Below, piece after piece: positions 26,472 to 36,589 of a stretch of 64,000 nucleotides of DNA (position 1 is the first letter of the stretch; every line of letters begins with the position of its first letter). The stretch covers positions 62,001 to 126,000 of the forward strand of contig NZ_QJRH01000063.1 in assembly GCF_003254545.1 (NCBI RefSeq), in the 5' to 3' direction. The notes beneath the pieces are model-generated. The model was not told the origin of the DNA and searched no databases. It was given only the letters and a program-made list of their open reading frames with translations. The stretch is from Flavobacterium tistrianum. Its GTDB lineage: Bacteria > Bacteroidota > Bacteroidia > Flavobacteriales > Flavobacteriaceae. Both the position numbers and the translations under genes were made by a program.

Positions 26472-28919
26472 TTAACTTTTTCTAATTCGACTCATAAATG
26501 TTTTCCAAAACCCAACTTTTACTGCTTCTTCATGATAACCATTTGAATATGCCCCGTAACCGTAGCCGTAGCCATAACCAGAACCATATTTTGCTTTATT
26601 TTCATAACCATTTAATACAATACTAACATTACTTAATTCTCCACGTTTAAGTCTGGTATTTAATACTGTTATCATATCTTTTTTAGTATAATTCTGTCTT
26701 ACGATATACAATGTCACATCTGCAAACTGAACCAATTCTAATGAATCTGCAACCAAACCAACTGGAGGAGTATCTAAAATGATATAATCATATTTCTGTT
26801 TTAACTCATCAATCAATTCTTTCATTGCATCACTTAAAATTAACTCAGAAGGATTTGGAGGAATTGGTCCAGATAAAATTACATCTAAATTTGGTATTGG
26901 TGTAGAATTAGTAATTTCTTTCAAATTATTTTGTTTTATCAAATAATTGACAACTCCTAAAGATGATTTTATTTGAAATTCATCAGCTAATCTTGGTTTT
27001 CTTAAATCTAGACCAACAATTACAGTTTTCTTTTCGCTTAAAGCAAAAACGGTAGCAATATTAATAGAGCAAAATGTTTTTCCTTCTCCACTAATCGAAG
27101 AAGTAATCATTAATGTTTTTGACCCGCTCACTTGCTGCTTTTTATACAAAAACTGAAGTGAAGACCGTATGCCTCTAAAAGCTTCTGAAAGAGCCGATTT
27201 CGGCTTGTCAAAAACTGCTAAACTACCCGAATCCTTATTTAGTCCGATAACACCAAGCAATGGAATTTGAGTTAATTTACTAATATCTTCACTATTCTGA
27301 ATTGAATTATTAATAAAAAAGATTACTAGAACAAACAGCAATGGAATTAAAATACCTAAGAATAGTGCCATTACATAATTCACAGAAGTCTTAGGACCAA
27401 TTAACCCTCCGCCAATATCTTTTGCAGGATCTATAAAATGAATATCTGACAAATTGGAAGCTCTTACAATTTCTGCTTCATTTCTTTTTTGAAGAAATTC
27501 CGTGTAAATATTATCATTTAAATCATATTTTCTCTTGATTTTTAATAATTCTTGCTGCTCTGCAGGGAGTCTTCTCACTGTACTTTCTGCTTGGCCAATT
27601 TTTGCATTAACTAATGATAAATCATACAATAGAGAAGCTTTTGCAGTAACAATATTCTCTTGAAGAACGTTTTTCACTGCCGCCATTTGATTATCAAAAT
27701 CCTTAAATATTTTTTCACTTTTTACTGCATAAGCCATTTCAGATCTTTGAGTAGAAAGTGCAATAAGTTTAGAAACATTAGCAACAATATTGGGGTCTTC
27801 TATTCCAGCAACAGAAGGAGCTGGTAATCTAGAATAGTCGACACTATTGTTCAAATATGTTTTTAACGAATTATAGTAGGCTATTTTTCTTGCTATTTGG
27901 TCTTTTTCAACATCGAAATCCATTATTTTTTCTGAAACTTTAGAACCACCGCCTTCTATTTCGTAAACATTTTTATCTTTTTGAAAAGTTTTTAATTCGT
28001 TACCTGTTTGCTTAAGCTGAGATTCCATTGCCACAAGAGTGCTATCAATAAATCTAATGGTATTTGTAGCAAATTGATTTTTCCCATCAAGCTGGATTTT
28101 AATAAGCATTTTTACAGTAGAATTCAAATAATCAACCATTCTTGCTTTGTTTGTTCCCTGCATTGACAAAGTTAATATCGATCCGCCGCTTTTACCTGCG
28201 TCCACATTCACCCCTTTATATTGAGATACGGTTCCATCAAAATCATTAAATCTTACGAAGTACTCTTTCCCCTTATAAAAACCCGGATTATCATTTATTT
28301 GAAGCTTCCAATTCAGAAACGGAAGATTAACAGCTTCTCCAACTTTATATTTCTTTATAAAAGTTATAGGCTGTACAGAAGTATTGCCATAAGAATTATT
28401 ACTGTAAGTAATCAGTGAAACTGAGCTACTTTCAAATGGAATCTGAATCTGATATTCATTTTCACTTAAGAACTTAATACCAATTAGGGCATTTGCAAGC
28501 TGTCCCTTAGTTTTATCAATATCAACATAAAATGGTACAGCTCCGTATGAATCAATTAAATTATATTTTCCTTGCTCTAAATAATCAATATAAAATTGCA
28601 ACTTATCAATCACCAACTCATTATGAGATCTTGATTGGAGAATTGTGGAAATACCATTTACCTGATCAGAAATTCCTCCCCAATTAAAAACCAGACTTGT
28701 ATTTGAAGTAAAAAAAGGATTATTTTCTTCTTTAATAGAAACCAGAGTCTGCATTTCATAAATTTTTTCTTTACGAATGTTTATCTGATAAGCAATAGTG
28801 AATGTAATAATCAAACACACAAGAAACCATTTCCAGTAACTCGTAATTTTCAATAGAAACCCCTTAAAATCAAAGTGCGAATGATTTTCAAAAATGGCAA
28901 GGTCTTTAATATCTAACAT
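26472..28919 (-). CDS. wzc: Wzc-like tyrosine autokinase / polysaccharide co-polymerase
   Basis: An 815-residue BY-kinase. Membrane helices at about 31-46 and 514-536 flank a periplasmic Wzz/GNVR region with coiled coil (about 280-480). The cytoplasmic kinase has Walker A SISGEGKT (608-615), Walker A' VIVGLDLRKPRL (633-644) and the Walker B-like IILDTPP. A Tyr cluster, YGSGYGYGYGYGAYSNGY, near the C-terminus is the autophosphorylation tail. With Wza, 15 bases away, it controls polymerisation and export. Confidence 0.93.
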   Translation of the reverse strand: MLDIKDLAIFENHSHFDFKGFLLKITSYWKWFLVCLIITFTIAYQINIRKEKIYEMQTLVSIKEENNPFFTSNTSLVFNWGGISDQVNGISTILQSRSHNELVIDKLQFYIDYLEQGKYNLIDSYGAVPFYVDIDKTKGQLANALIGIKFLSENEYQIQIPFESSSVSLITYSNNSYGNTSVQPITFIKKYKVGEAVNLPFLNWKLQINDNPGFYKGKEYFVRFNDFDGTVSQYKGVNVDAGKSGGSILTLSMQGTNKARMVDYLNSTVKMLIKIQLDGKNQFATNTIRFIDSTLVAMESQLKQTGNELKTFQKDKNVYEIEGGGSKVSEKIMDFDVEKDQIARKIAYYNSLKTYLNNSVDYSRLPAPSVAGIEDPNIVANVSKLIALSTQRSEMAYAVKSEKIFKDFDNQMAAVKNVLQENIVTAKASLLYDLSLVNAKIGQAESTVRRLPAEQQELLKIKRKYDLNDNIYTEFLQKRNEAEIVRASNLSDIHFIDPAKDIGGGLIGPKTSVNYVMALFLGILIPLLFVLVIFFINNSIQNSEDISKLTQIPLLGVIGLNKDSGSLAVFDKPKSALSEAFRGIRSSLQFLYKKQQVSGSKTLMITSSISGEGKTFCSINIATVFALSEKKTVIVGLDLRKPRLADEFQIKSSLGVVNYLIKQNNLKEITNSTPIPNLDVILSGPIPPNPSELILSDAMKELIDELKQKYDYIILDTPPVGLVADSLELVQFADVTLYIVRQNYTKKDMITVLNTRLKRGELSNVSIVLNGYENKAKYGSGYGYGYGYGAYSNGYHEEAVKVGFWKTFMSRIRKS

Positions 28920-28934
28920 TTTAAAAAATTATTT

Positions 28935-29726
28935 TTACTTTATAATTAGGTAAACAGTTGTAGCTAAGGACAATAATGTAATTATCGTTCCAATTGACTG
29001 TATTCCCGTCTGACCTGTTCCCCAGGTTTTTTGTCTCAATGGCTTAACATAGATATAGTCATTTGGCTGTAAATAATAATAAGGTGATTTCATCACATTT
29101 ACATCTGTAAGATCAATATCATGCATTTGCACACCTGTTGGGGTCTGACGAATTACGGTTACTTCTTTTCTATTACCAACTGTTGTGATATCTCCCGCAT
29201 TTGCAACAGCTTCCAAAATAGTTACATTATCTTTAAACAATGTTTTTGTCCCTGTACTTCCAACTTCTCCATTAATGGTATATCTAAAACCTGCTAATTT
29301 AACGGTAACAAAAATATTGGCTTCGCTTTTAAAATATTCTTCAAGCAATTTCTTTTCAATTTTCACACGAACTTCTTCAAGTGTATAACCAATTACATTT
29401 ATCTCTCCAAGAATTGGCATCCTAATATTCCCATGATCATCAACTGTAAAACCATCAAAGTATAAAGCCGATTCACTTTTTCCTGCTTGCCCCCCTTGAT
29501 CTTCTGTTGTATTAAAAATAGAAACCAGTTTTGGATCTATTGCCTTTATATTGACTTTTAAGATATCATTAACTTGCAATCTATACGGTTTTGCTTCTAC
29601 CGCTGCAATCGCTGCTTGCTCTCCAGAATCATTTTTATCTTGAAGATAAACCAAATCTTTAATCGGAATACATGATGTAAATAATACTGAAATTAATAAG
29701 AATAGAAAAAAACTTTTTTTTGTCAT
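28935..29726 (-). CDS. wza: Wza-like polysaccharide export lipoprotein
   Basis: A 263-residue lipoprotein. The signal peptide ends in the lipobox LFTSC (Cys19). A Poly_export domain (about 45-140) is followed by an SLBB domain, and a C-terminal hydrophobic helix (about 244-262) may span the outer membrane. It heads the polysaccharide locus. A weak -7-like TATACTTG lies at 29750-29743, without a clear -33. Confidence 0.9.
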   Translation of the reverse strand: MTKKSFFLFLLISVLFTSCIPIKDLVYLQDKNDSGEQAAIAAVEAKPYRLQVNDILKVNIKAIDPKLVSIFNTTEDQGGQAGKSESALYFDGFTVDDHGNIRMPILGEINVIGYTLEEVRVKIEKKLLEEYFKSEANIFVTVKLAGFRYTINGEVGSTGTKTLFKDNVTILEAVANAGDITTVGNRKEVTVIRQTPTGVQMHDIDLTDVNVMKSPYYYLQPNDYIYVKPLRQKTWGTGQTGIQSIGTIITLLSLATTVYLIIK

Positions 29727-29799
29727 TCGTTCAATTTTATGGCAAGTATAGCTTTTCCATTTAATATTCAGGAAAACCTAACTTTTGTTTGGGGCTCTG

Positions 29800-30420
29800 T
29801 TAATTATTTTTAAATGTTTTTTCAAAAGGGATTCTGTGCAAAATACTTCGTCCTAATGTTATTTCGTCTGCATACTCCAATTCATCACCAACCGATATCC
29901 CTCTCGCTATCGTTGAGATTATAATATTAGAATCTGCTATTTGTTTATAAATGTAAAAGTTGGTTGTATCTCCTTCCATTGTTGAGCTTAATGCAAAAAT
30001 AATTTCCGACACAGTTCCTGATTTCACTTTTGTTACCAAACTAGAAATATTTAACTGATTTGGCCCTACTCCTTCAATTGGCGAAATTTTTCCGCCTAGA
30101 ACATGATATATTCCTTTAAATTGTCCAGTATTTTCTATTGCCATCACATCTCTAATATCTTCTACAATACATATTGTTTCATGATTTCTAACTGGATTAG
30201 CACAGATTTCACAAATTTTAGTATCAGAAATATTATGGCAACTTTCACAAAACTTAATATCCTCTCGCATATTCAATAATGCTTGAGACAAAAAAACAGT
30301 TTGTTCTTTAGGCTGTTTCAACAAATGAAGAACTAATCGAAGTGCCGTACGCTTACCTATTCCTGGCAATTGCGACATTTCGTTTACTGCTTTTTCAATT
30401 AATTTTGATGAAAATTCCAT
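29800..30420 (-). CDS. recR: Recombination mediator RecR
   Basis: A 206-residue protein. It has the helix-hairpin-helix [12 protein letters not shown] (18-29), a four-cysteine zinc site (Cys58, 61, 70, 73) and a Toprim domain beginning ICIVEDIRD. It acts with RecO/RecF in loading RecA at gaps. It marks the housekeeping border of the polysaccharide locus. Confidence 0.96.
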   Translation of the reverse strand: MEFSSKLIEKAVNEMSQLPGIGKRTALRLVLHLLKQPKEQTVFLSQALLNMREDIKFCESCHNISDTKICEICANPVRNHETICIVEDIRDVMAIENTGQFKGIYHVLGGKISPIEGVGPNQLNISSLVTKVKSGTVSEIIFALSSTMEGDTTNFYIYKQIADSNIIISTIARGISVGDELEYADEITLGRSILHRIPFEKTFKNN

Positions 30421-30425
30421 GACGA

Positions 30426-30433
30426 CAAAAGTA
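30426..30433 (-). promoter_or_regulatory. Candidate -7 element before recR
   Basis: The minus strand reads TACTTTTG, an exact TAnnTTTG match, 6 bases before the recR ATG. I see no good -33 TTTG at the right distance. If used, the transcript would be almost leaderless. Confidence 0.3.
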
Positions 30434-30537
30434 ATACTTTTAATGGTTTAGCCTAAATTACAGCCATTAAATTCAAGTCTTAATCCTATTTAAAATTTAG
30501 CACGAAACCTCTTTCTTTTTCTTTACTAAAAAAATGC

Positions 30538-30903
30538 TTAATATTGATTTGTAGCTAATAAGACTAAAGTGCAAGCTACTTCTACCTCAATACCATTAGA
30601 TTCTAATAATTGGTAAAATTCTGGATTTTCAGTTCCAGGGTTAAAAATTACTCGCTTAGGATGTGATTCAATTATATAATTATAATAATCTCTTTGACGA
30701 ACAGGATTTAAATACAAAGTAATGGTATCAATATTTTTAATCGGGATTGTCTTTGTTTGAATTTTTACTCCAGCAACCTCACCTGCTCTTTGACCAATAG
30801 CCAATACTGAATGTCCTTTCCCAACCAACATATTAACAGCTCTAAATGAGTAACGTTCTGGATTTGTAGATGCGCCTATAACTAATGTTTTTTTACTTTT
30901 CAT
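30538..30903 (-). CDS. CoA-binding domain protein (YccU-like)
   Basis: A 121-residue single-domain Rossmann protein. VIGASTNPERYSFRAVNML near the N-terminus and the NPGTENPEF loop are those of small CoA_binding-2 proteins related to YccU. The biochemical role of this family is not established. A TACTTTTG -7-like element lies at 30928-30921, 18 bases before the start. Confidence 0.8.
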   Translation of the reverse strand: MKSKKTLVIGASTNPERYSFRAVNMLVGKGHSVLAIGQRAGEVAGVKIQTKTIPIKNIDTITLYLNPVRQRDYYNYIIESHPKRVIFNPGTENPEFYQLLESNGIEVEVACTLVLLATNQY

Positions 30904-31056
30904 AGTTTTTGTTTAGACTGCAAAAGTAATCAAAAAAGAACGATTTAACTTTATGTCTTTGATTTAGAATTAATAGCAATTAAAAACAGAAACATAACAT
31001 ATTTTCATACAAAAGCATCAAAAAATAACTACATTTACTTCACTAACCAATGTAAT

Positions 31057-31683
31057 ATGGAATTATTTATTTACTTATTTGCTGCTTTATTTTCGGTATT
31101 GAACCCAATCGGAACTGTACCTATTTTTGTTGGATTAACACAACACGATTCTCAAAAAGAAAGATCACGTATTTCTCTCTGGACTGCTATTAATGTTTTC
31201 ATCATATTATTGGTTTCCTATTTTATTGGCCAATATGTTCTAACTTTTTTCGGCATTAGTATAGATGCTCTAAGAATAGCAGGAGGAATAGTAATTGTAA
31301 ATTCTGGATTCTCTTTACTCTCAGGCAAATTCAACAAAAAACGAGGAATCAATAAAAAAATTGAAAATGAGGCGCAACACAGAAATGATATCGCACTTAC
31401 GCCATTAGCAATACCAATGCTTGCCGGCCCTGGATCTATGTCACTTTTAATTGCTTTCTATCAAGAACACCATGGAATAGAAGAAATTATAATTTCTTCA
31501 TTAGCTATACTAGCTATTGCTGTAGCCATTTTTGCGATTTTAAAGAGCGCACATTATCTAGCTAGAATTTTAGGAGCTTCGGGAATTGTTGCAATTTCAA
31601 GAATTGTAGGCTTTATCGTAATTTCAATCGGCATTCAATATATTGTAAGTGCAATTGTAAATATTATTAAAGGAAATTTTTAA
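31057..31683 (+). CDS. MarC family integral membrane protein
   Basis: A 208-residue protein with six predicted membrane helices. NPIGTVPIFVGLT near the N-terminus and the TPLAIPMLAGPGSMS repeat are the paired NPxG/PLAxPxxxGPG signatures of MarC (UPF0056). The name is historical and the function is unknown. It is the only plus-strand gene in the first 55 kb and converges on ctlX, with a shared terminator between them. Confidence 0.9.
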   Translation: MELFIYLFAALFSVLNPIGTVPIFVGLTQHDSQKERSRISLWTAINVFIILLVSYFIGQYVLTFFGISIDALRIAGGIVIVNSGFSLLSGKFNKKRGINKKIENEAQHRNDIALTPLAIPMLAGPGSMSLLIAFYQEHHGIEEIIISSLAILAIAVAIFAILKSAHYLARILGASGIVAISRIVGFIVISIGIQYIVSAIVNIIKGNF

Positions 31684-31700
31684 TTCAAATACATTTTCCA

Positions 31701-31746
31701 AAAAGAAAAGGGATAAAATCACTTATGATTCTATCCCTTTTCTTTT
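31701..31746. terminator. Bidirectional terminator between marC and ctlX
   Basis: A perfect 15-base inverted repeat (31701-31715 with 31732-31746), with four further pairs inside it, forms a long hairpin. Its stem starts with As and ends with Ts, so either strand has a U-rich tail. It lies 18 bases past the marC stop and 17 bases past the ctlX stop. Confidence 0.85.
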
Positions 31747-31762
31747 ATAAATTAGTTTTATT

Positions 31763-32698
31763 TTATTCTCTTGGCAAGAAAACTTCAGCCATCATACATC
31801 TTGCACTTCCACCGCCACAAGCTTCGATAGTATCAAGACTTGAACTCAAAATCTCTGCATGATTTTCTAACTGCGTAATTTGTTTTGGAGTCAAGCTTTG
31901 ATGTGCAGAAGCGCTCATTACAATATATCTCTTATCATCTTTCCCACGAACCTCAAGCATATTTCCAGCAAAATTGTTCACCTGATCTTCTGTAATTAAA
32001 ATAATTTCTTTTTTATCTTCTTTCAGATTATCTAAAACCATTTTTCGCTCTTTCTTATCATCAATAGAATCTGCGCAAATAACTGCAAAAGTTTCACCTA
32101 AGCACATCATCACATTAGTGTGATAAATTAGTTTTCGTTCTCCATCAACTGTTTGAAAAGCTTCGAAAATAACTGGAGCATAATCAAAATCTTCGCAGAA
32201 CTCTATAAACAATTCTTCATCTGCTCTCGGAGATAATGCACAATATGCTTTTCCATTAGCTCTGTCTAAAAGCAAACTTCCTGTTCCTTCTAAGAAAATG
32301 CCGTCTTCTTCTGCAGAAGTATAATCCATGATATTAGAAATTTCAAATCCTTTTTCTTCCAAAGTATCCAAAATATCTTCACGGCGTTCTTGACGACGAT
32401 TTTCAGCAAACATTGGATAAAGTGCAACGTCTCCATTTTCATGAAATGAAACCCAATTGTTTGGAAAAATACTATCTGGAGTATCTGTCTCTAAATTGTC
32501 ATCAACAACAGTTACGTCAACACCAACCGCTCTTAACTTTTCTACAAAAGCATCAAATTCTTGTTGCGCTTTAGCATTAACAGTACTTGGCAAAAGTCCG
32601 TCTAATACTTTTTGATAATAATTATTTACAGCCGTCTGTTCATTCATTCTGAATGCAACTGGACGAATCATCACGATAGCATTAGTAGTTTGTTTCAT
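31763..32698 (-). CDS. ctlX: CtlX-type citrulline/arginine-deiminase-superfamily hydrolase
   Basis: A 311-residue protein of the guanidine-modifying superfamily. MIRPVAFRMNEQTAVNNYYQ, DSIFPNNWVSFH and the C-terminal CGGGSARCMMAE with the nucleophilic cysteine match the proteins annotated as citrulline utilisation hydrolase CtlX. The likely substrate is arginine, citrulline or a methylated form. Next to it is a second member of the superfamily, so the pair may act together in arginine breakdown. Confidence 0.82.
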   Translation of the reverse strand: MKQTTNAIVMIRPVAFRMNEQTAVNNYYQKVLDGLLPSTVNAKAQQEFDAFVEKLRAVGVDVTVVDDNLETDTPDSIFPNNWVSFHENGDVALYPMFAENRRQERREDILDTLEEKGFEISNIMDYTSAEEDGIFLEGTGSLLLDRANGKAYCALSPRADEELFIEFCEDFDYAPVIFEAFQTVDGERKLIYHTNVMMCLGETFAVICADSIDDKKERKMVLDNLKEDKKEIILITEDQVNNFAGNMLEVRGKDDKRYIVMSASAHQSLTPKQITQLENHAEILSSSLDTIEACGGGSARCMMAEVFLPRE

Positions 32699-32722
32699 TT
32701 TTTATATATTTTTTCGCTTAAA

Positions 32723-32764
32723 GTTTCAGGTTTCACGTCTTATAAAAAACTTGAAACCTGAAAC
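32723..32764. repeat. Intergenic inverted repeat (GTTTCAGGTTTCA arms)
   Basis: GTTTCAGGTTTCA (32723-32735) and its exact reverse complement (32752-32764) flank a 16-base AT-rich loop. Each arm is itself a near-tandem TTTCAGG/TTTCA. It fills most of the 79-base gap between the two hydrolase genes. There is no strong T-run after it on the minus strand, so it is not a standard terminator; it may be a dispersed element. Confidence 0.6.
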
Positions 32765-32777
32765 AAAAAAAACTCTT

Positions 32778-33692
32778 TTAGTCTCTAATTAATGGTAAAG
32801 TTGAACATCTCAATAAACCTTCTTGTTTTGAAATTTCAGCATAGGGAATCTCTTCAACCGTAAAACCATTTTCTCGAAGCCAGTTGTTCAATCTTGTAAA
32901 GTTTTTCTCTGAAACCACTACATTTTCATCAATTGAAAAAACATTTGAAAACATATTATACATTTCGTTTCTTTCGATATGGAATAAGTTTTCTTTTCCA
33001 AAAAGTTTCACTAAATAAAGATAATCCGCTTCTTCGCGAAAACCTCTTTTGTAGATAATTCCTTTATTTTTTCCAACAGGTTGAAAACAACAATCTAAAT
33101 GCAGTGCATTATCTCTTGCTTCTAACTTAGATTTTACTAAATCAAACTCTTTTACAATTTTATTAGGAAACAAAGATTTGATATAATTTACACCATGCAT
33201 ATTGGTTCTTGCAGTAATGTAGTCTTTATAATCACTCCCTTTATAAGTTCCAATAAAAATATGATCATTCCAAAGCATAACATCCCCTCCTTCAATATGA
33301 ACTTCTTCTGGAGGACGAACAACTTTTAAGGGATCAATCTGATCAATTACATATTGAATGGCATCTAATTCTCGTTCTCTATCTGGCAGAATATTTGATT
33401 TTACAAAAACATCGTCAATTACAAATCCAATATCACGAGCAAAAATCTGATTATAATTTTCGATCATTTCCGGACGATAAACAGTTACATCATATTTCTG
33501 AAAAACAGCATTAAAAGCTTCCATTTCAGCAACCATATCTTTTTCTACAGGATAAGTTCCTGCCTTAATATGTTCCAATGATTTAGGGTCATAAGCCTCA
33601 TCTATAGTTGGAGTTGGACCATTATGAACAGCAGAACCCAAAACTACAGCCCGAAGCCGAGACGTTTCGTTCTTTACATTTAATTGCAACAT
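32778..33692 (-). CDS. Arginine deiminase/dimethylarginine dimethylaminohydrolase-like protein
   Basis: A 304-residue amidinotransferase-fold protein. It has NQIFARDIGFVIDD, HIEGGDVML, a central LHLDCCFQPVG with the catalytic His and a late LLRCSTLPLIRD carrying the nucleophilic Cys. These fit the amidinotransferase/DDAH/arginine deiminase group, but the substrate (arginine, methylarginine or another guanidine) cannot be fixed. Confidence 0.8.
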   Translation of the reverse strand: MLQLNVKNETSRLRAVVLGSAVHNGPTPTIDEAYDPKSLEHIKAGTYPVEKDMVAEMEAFNAVFQKYDVTVYRPEMIENYNQIFARDIGFVIDDVFVKSNILPDRERELDAIQYVIDQIDPLKVVRPPEEVHIEGGDVMLWNDHIFIGTYKGSDYKDYITARTNMHGVNYIKSLFPNKIVKEFDLVKSKLEARDNALHLDCCFQPVGKNKGIIYKRGFREEADYLYLVKLFGKENLFHIERNEMYNMFSNVFSIDENVVVSEKNFTRLNNWLRENGFTVEEIPYAEISKQEGLLRCSTLPLIRD

Positions 33693-33711
33693 AACTTTAT
33701 TATATTTTGAG

Positions 33712-33719
33712 CAAATATA
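33712..33719 (-). promoter_or_regulatory. Candidate -7 element before the DDAH-like gene
   Basis: The minus strand reads TATATTTG, an exact match to TAnnTTTG, 19 bases before the ATG. It touches the T-run of the gltA terminator, so the -33 region would fall inside the terminator hairpin, where no TTTG is seen. Confidence 0.4.
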
Positions 33720-33748
33720 AAAAAAGCTTCACAGTAAAGTGAAGCTTT
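33718..33748 (-). terminator. Terminator after gltA
   Basis: AAAGCTTCAC (33723-33732) pairs exactly with GTGAAGCTTT (33739-33748) around a 6-base loop, followed on the minus strand by a T-run. It lies 6 bases past the citrate synthase stop. Confidence 0.85.
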
Positions 33749-33754
33749 CGTTTT

Positions 33755-35032
33755 TTATTTATTAGACTTAAATTCTCTTAAAGGATGTCCTGTATAAATT
33801 TGTCTTGGTCTTCCGATTGGCTCTTTATTTTCACGCATTTCTTTCCATTGCGCAATCCAACCTGGCAATCTTCCAATAGCAAACATTACAGTAAACATAT
33901 CAGTTGGAATTCCTAAAGCTCTATAGATAATTCCAGAGTAGAAGTCAACGTTTGGATATAGGTTTCTTGATTTGAAATATTCATCTTCAAGAGCAGCTTT
34001 TTCTAATTTTCTTGCAATTTCTAAAATTGGATCTTCAACACCTAAAGTTTCTAATACTTCTGTTGCTGCTTTTTTGATGATTTTAGCTCTTGGATCAAAG
34101 TTTTTGTAAACTCTGTGCCCGAATCCCATCAAACGGAATGGATCATTTTTGTCTTTTGCTTTCGCTAAAAACTTATCTGTATCTCCACCGTCTTTGTTAA
34201 TTTCTTCTAACATTTCAAGCACTGCTTGGTTTGCTCCACCGTGAAGTGGCCCCCAAAGTGCAGAAACTCCTGCAGAAACAGAAGCAAATAAGCCGGCGTG
34301 AGAAGAACCTACCATTCTAACTGTAGAAGTAGAACAGTTTTGCTCGTGATCAGCATGAAGAATAAATAATTTATCTAAAGCATTTACGATTACTGGATTT
34401 GCAGCGTAAGGTCCCGTAGGCAATTTAAACATTAATTGCATGAAGCTTTCTACATAACCTTTAGTATTATCATAGTAATTCAAAGGATAACCCATAGATT
34501 TTCTGTAAGTCCATGTAGCAATCACTAAAAATTTTGCCATTGTTTTACAAATAGCTTCATACATTTCTTTCTCATTATCAACATTAACCGCTTTAGGATT
34601 AAAAGCTGTTAAAGCGCTTGTTAAAGCAGATAACACTCCCATAGGGTGAGCTGTTTTAGGGAAGCCATCGATGATATTTTTCATTTCTTCGTTTACCAAA
34701 GAATGCTTTTTAATACCATTTTCAAAATCTTCTAATTGTGAAGCCGTAGGCAATTCACCAAAAATCAAAAGATATGAAACTTCCAAGAAACTAGCTTTTT
34801 CAGCAAGATCTTCAATTGAATATCCTCTGTAACGTAAAATTCCTTCTTCTCCATCTAGGAAAGTAATTTCACTTGTGCAAGATCCCGAATTCTTGTAACC
34901 TGGATCAAGTGTAATATAACCTGTTAAATCACGTAATTTGTTAATATCGATAGCTGATTCGTTTTCACTTCCTGTGATTACCGGAAGCTCAATCTTTTTA
35001 CCATCTATTTCTAATGTAGCTATTTTTGACAT
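33755..35032 (-). CDS. gltA: Citrate synthase
   Basis: A 425-residue type I bacterial enzyme from the ATG at 35032 (MSKIATLEIDGKKIELP). The open frame runs upstream to 35071, but that adds 13 residues not seen in the family. Active-site regions are HADHEQNCSTSTVR, GPLHGGANQAVLEML and GFGHRVYKNFDPRA. It makes citrate from oxaloacetate and acetyl-CoA. Confidence 0.95.
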   Translation of the reverse strand: MSKIATLEIDGKKIELPVITGSENESAIDINKLRDLTGYITLDPGYKNSGSCTSEITFLDGEEGILRYRGYSIEDLAEKASFLEVSYLLIFGELPTASQLEDFENGIKKHSLVNEEMKNIIDGFPKTAHPMGVLSALTSALTAFNPKAVNVDNEKEMYEAICKTMAKFLVIATWTYRKSMGYPLNYYDNTKGYVESFMQLMFKLPTGPYAANPVIVNALDKLFILHADHEQNCSTSTVRMVGSSHAGLFASVSAGVSALWGPLHGGANQAVLEMLEEINKDGGDTDKFLAKAKDKNDPFRLMGFGHRVYKNFDPRAKIIKKAATEVLETLGVEDPILEIARKLEKAALEDEYFKSRNLYPNVDFYSGIIYRALGIPTDMFTVMFAIGRLPGWIAQWKEMRENKEPIGRPRQIYTGHPLREFKSNK

Positions 35033-35068
35033 AATATACTGGAAATAATTCTTTAAATAATAATTTAT

Positions 35069-35076
35069 CAAATCTA
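35069..35076 (-). promoter_or_regulatory. Candidate -7 element before gltA
   Basis: The minus strand reads TAGATTTG, an exact TAnnTTTG match, 36 bases before the chosen ATG. It supports the start at 35032, because the longer frame would leave no leader. No clear -33 TTTG is present. Confidence 0.4.
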
Positions 35077-35133
35077 ATGAATTTAAGACTAATTAAAAAA
35101 AGAATACTGCTATGAATTTGTTAAAACTCCAAA

Positions 35134-35165
35134 AAAAAACCATCCGCGGTGGCAGATGGTTTTTT
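35134..35165 (-). terminator. Terminator after enolase
   Basis: AAAAAACCATC (35134-35144) pairs with GATGGTTTTTT (35155-35165) around a GC-rich 10-base loop, and more Ts follow on the minus strand. It lies 20 bases past the eno stop. Confidence 0.85.
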
Positions 35166-35185
35166 CCAATATATAATTTCTAAGA

Positions 35186-36490
<1,305 letters not shown>

Positions 36491-36589
36491 TTATTAATAA
36501 ATTATATTTTTTTTTCGAAATTATAAAAATATTTAATACCATAAACGAGCTTTAGTCATTAGACCCGTTTATTTATTAACTACATCGTT

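Noticed and set aside
26520..26590. A short tandem repeat in the DNA near the end of wzc
   Set aside because: It encodes the Gly-Tyr cluster of the kinase tail, so it is explained by protein function rather than a separate repeat element.
32723..32764. The inverted repeat as a terminator for the DDAH-like gene
   Set aside because: The stem is strong, but no T-run follows on the transcribed strand.
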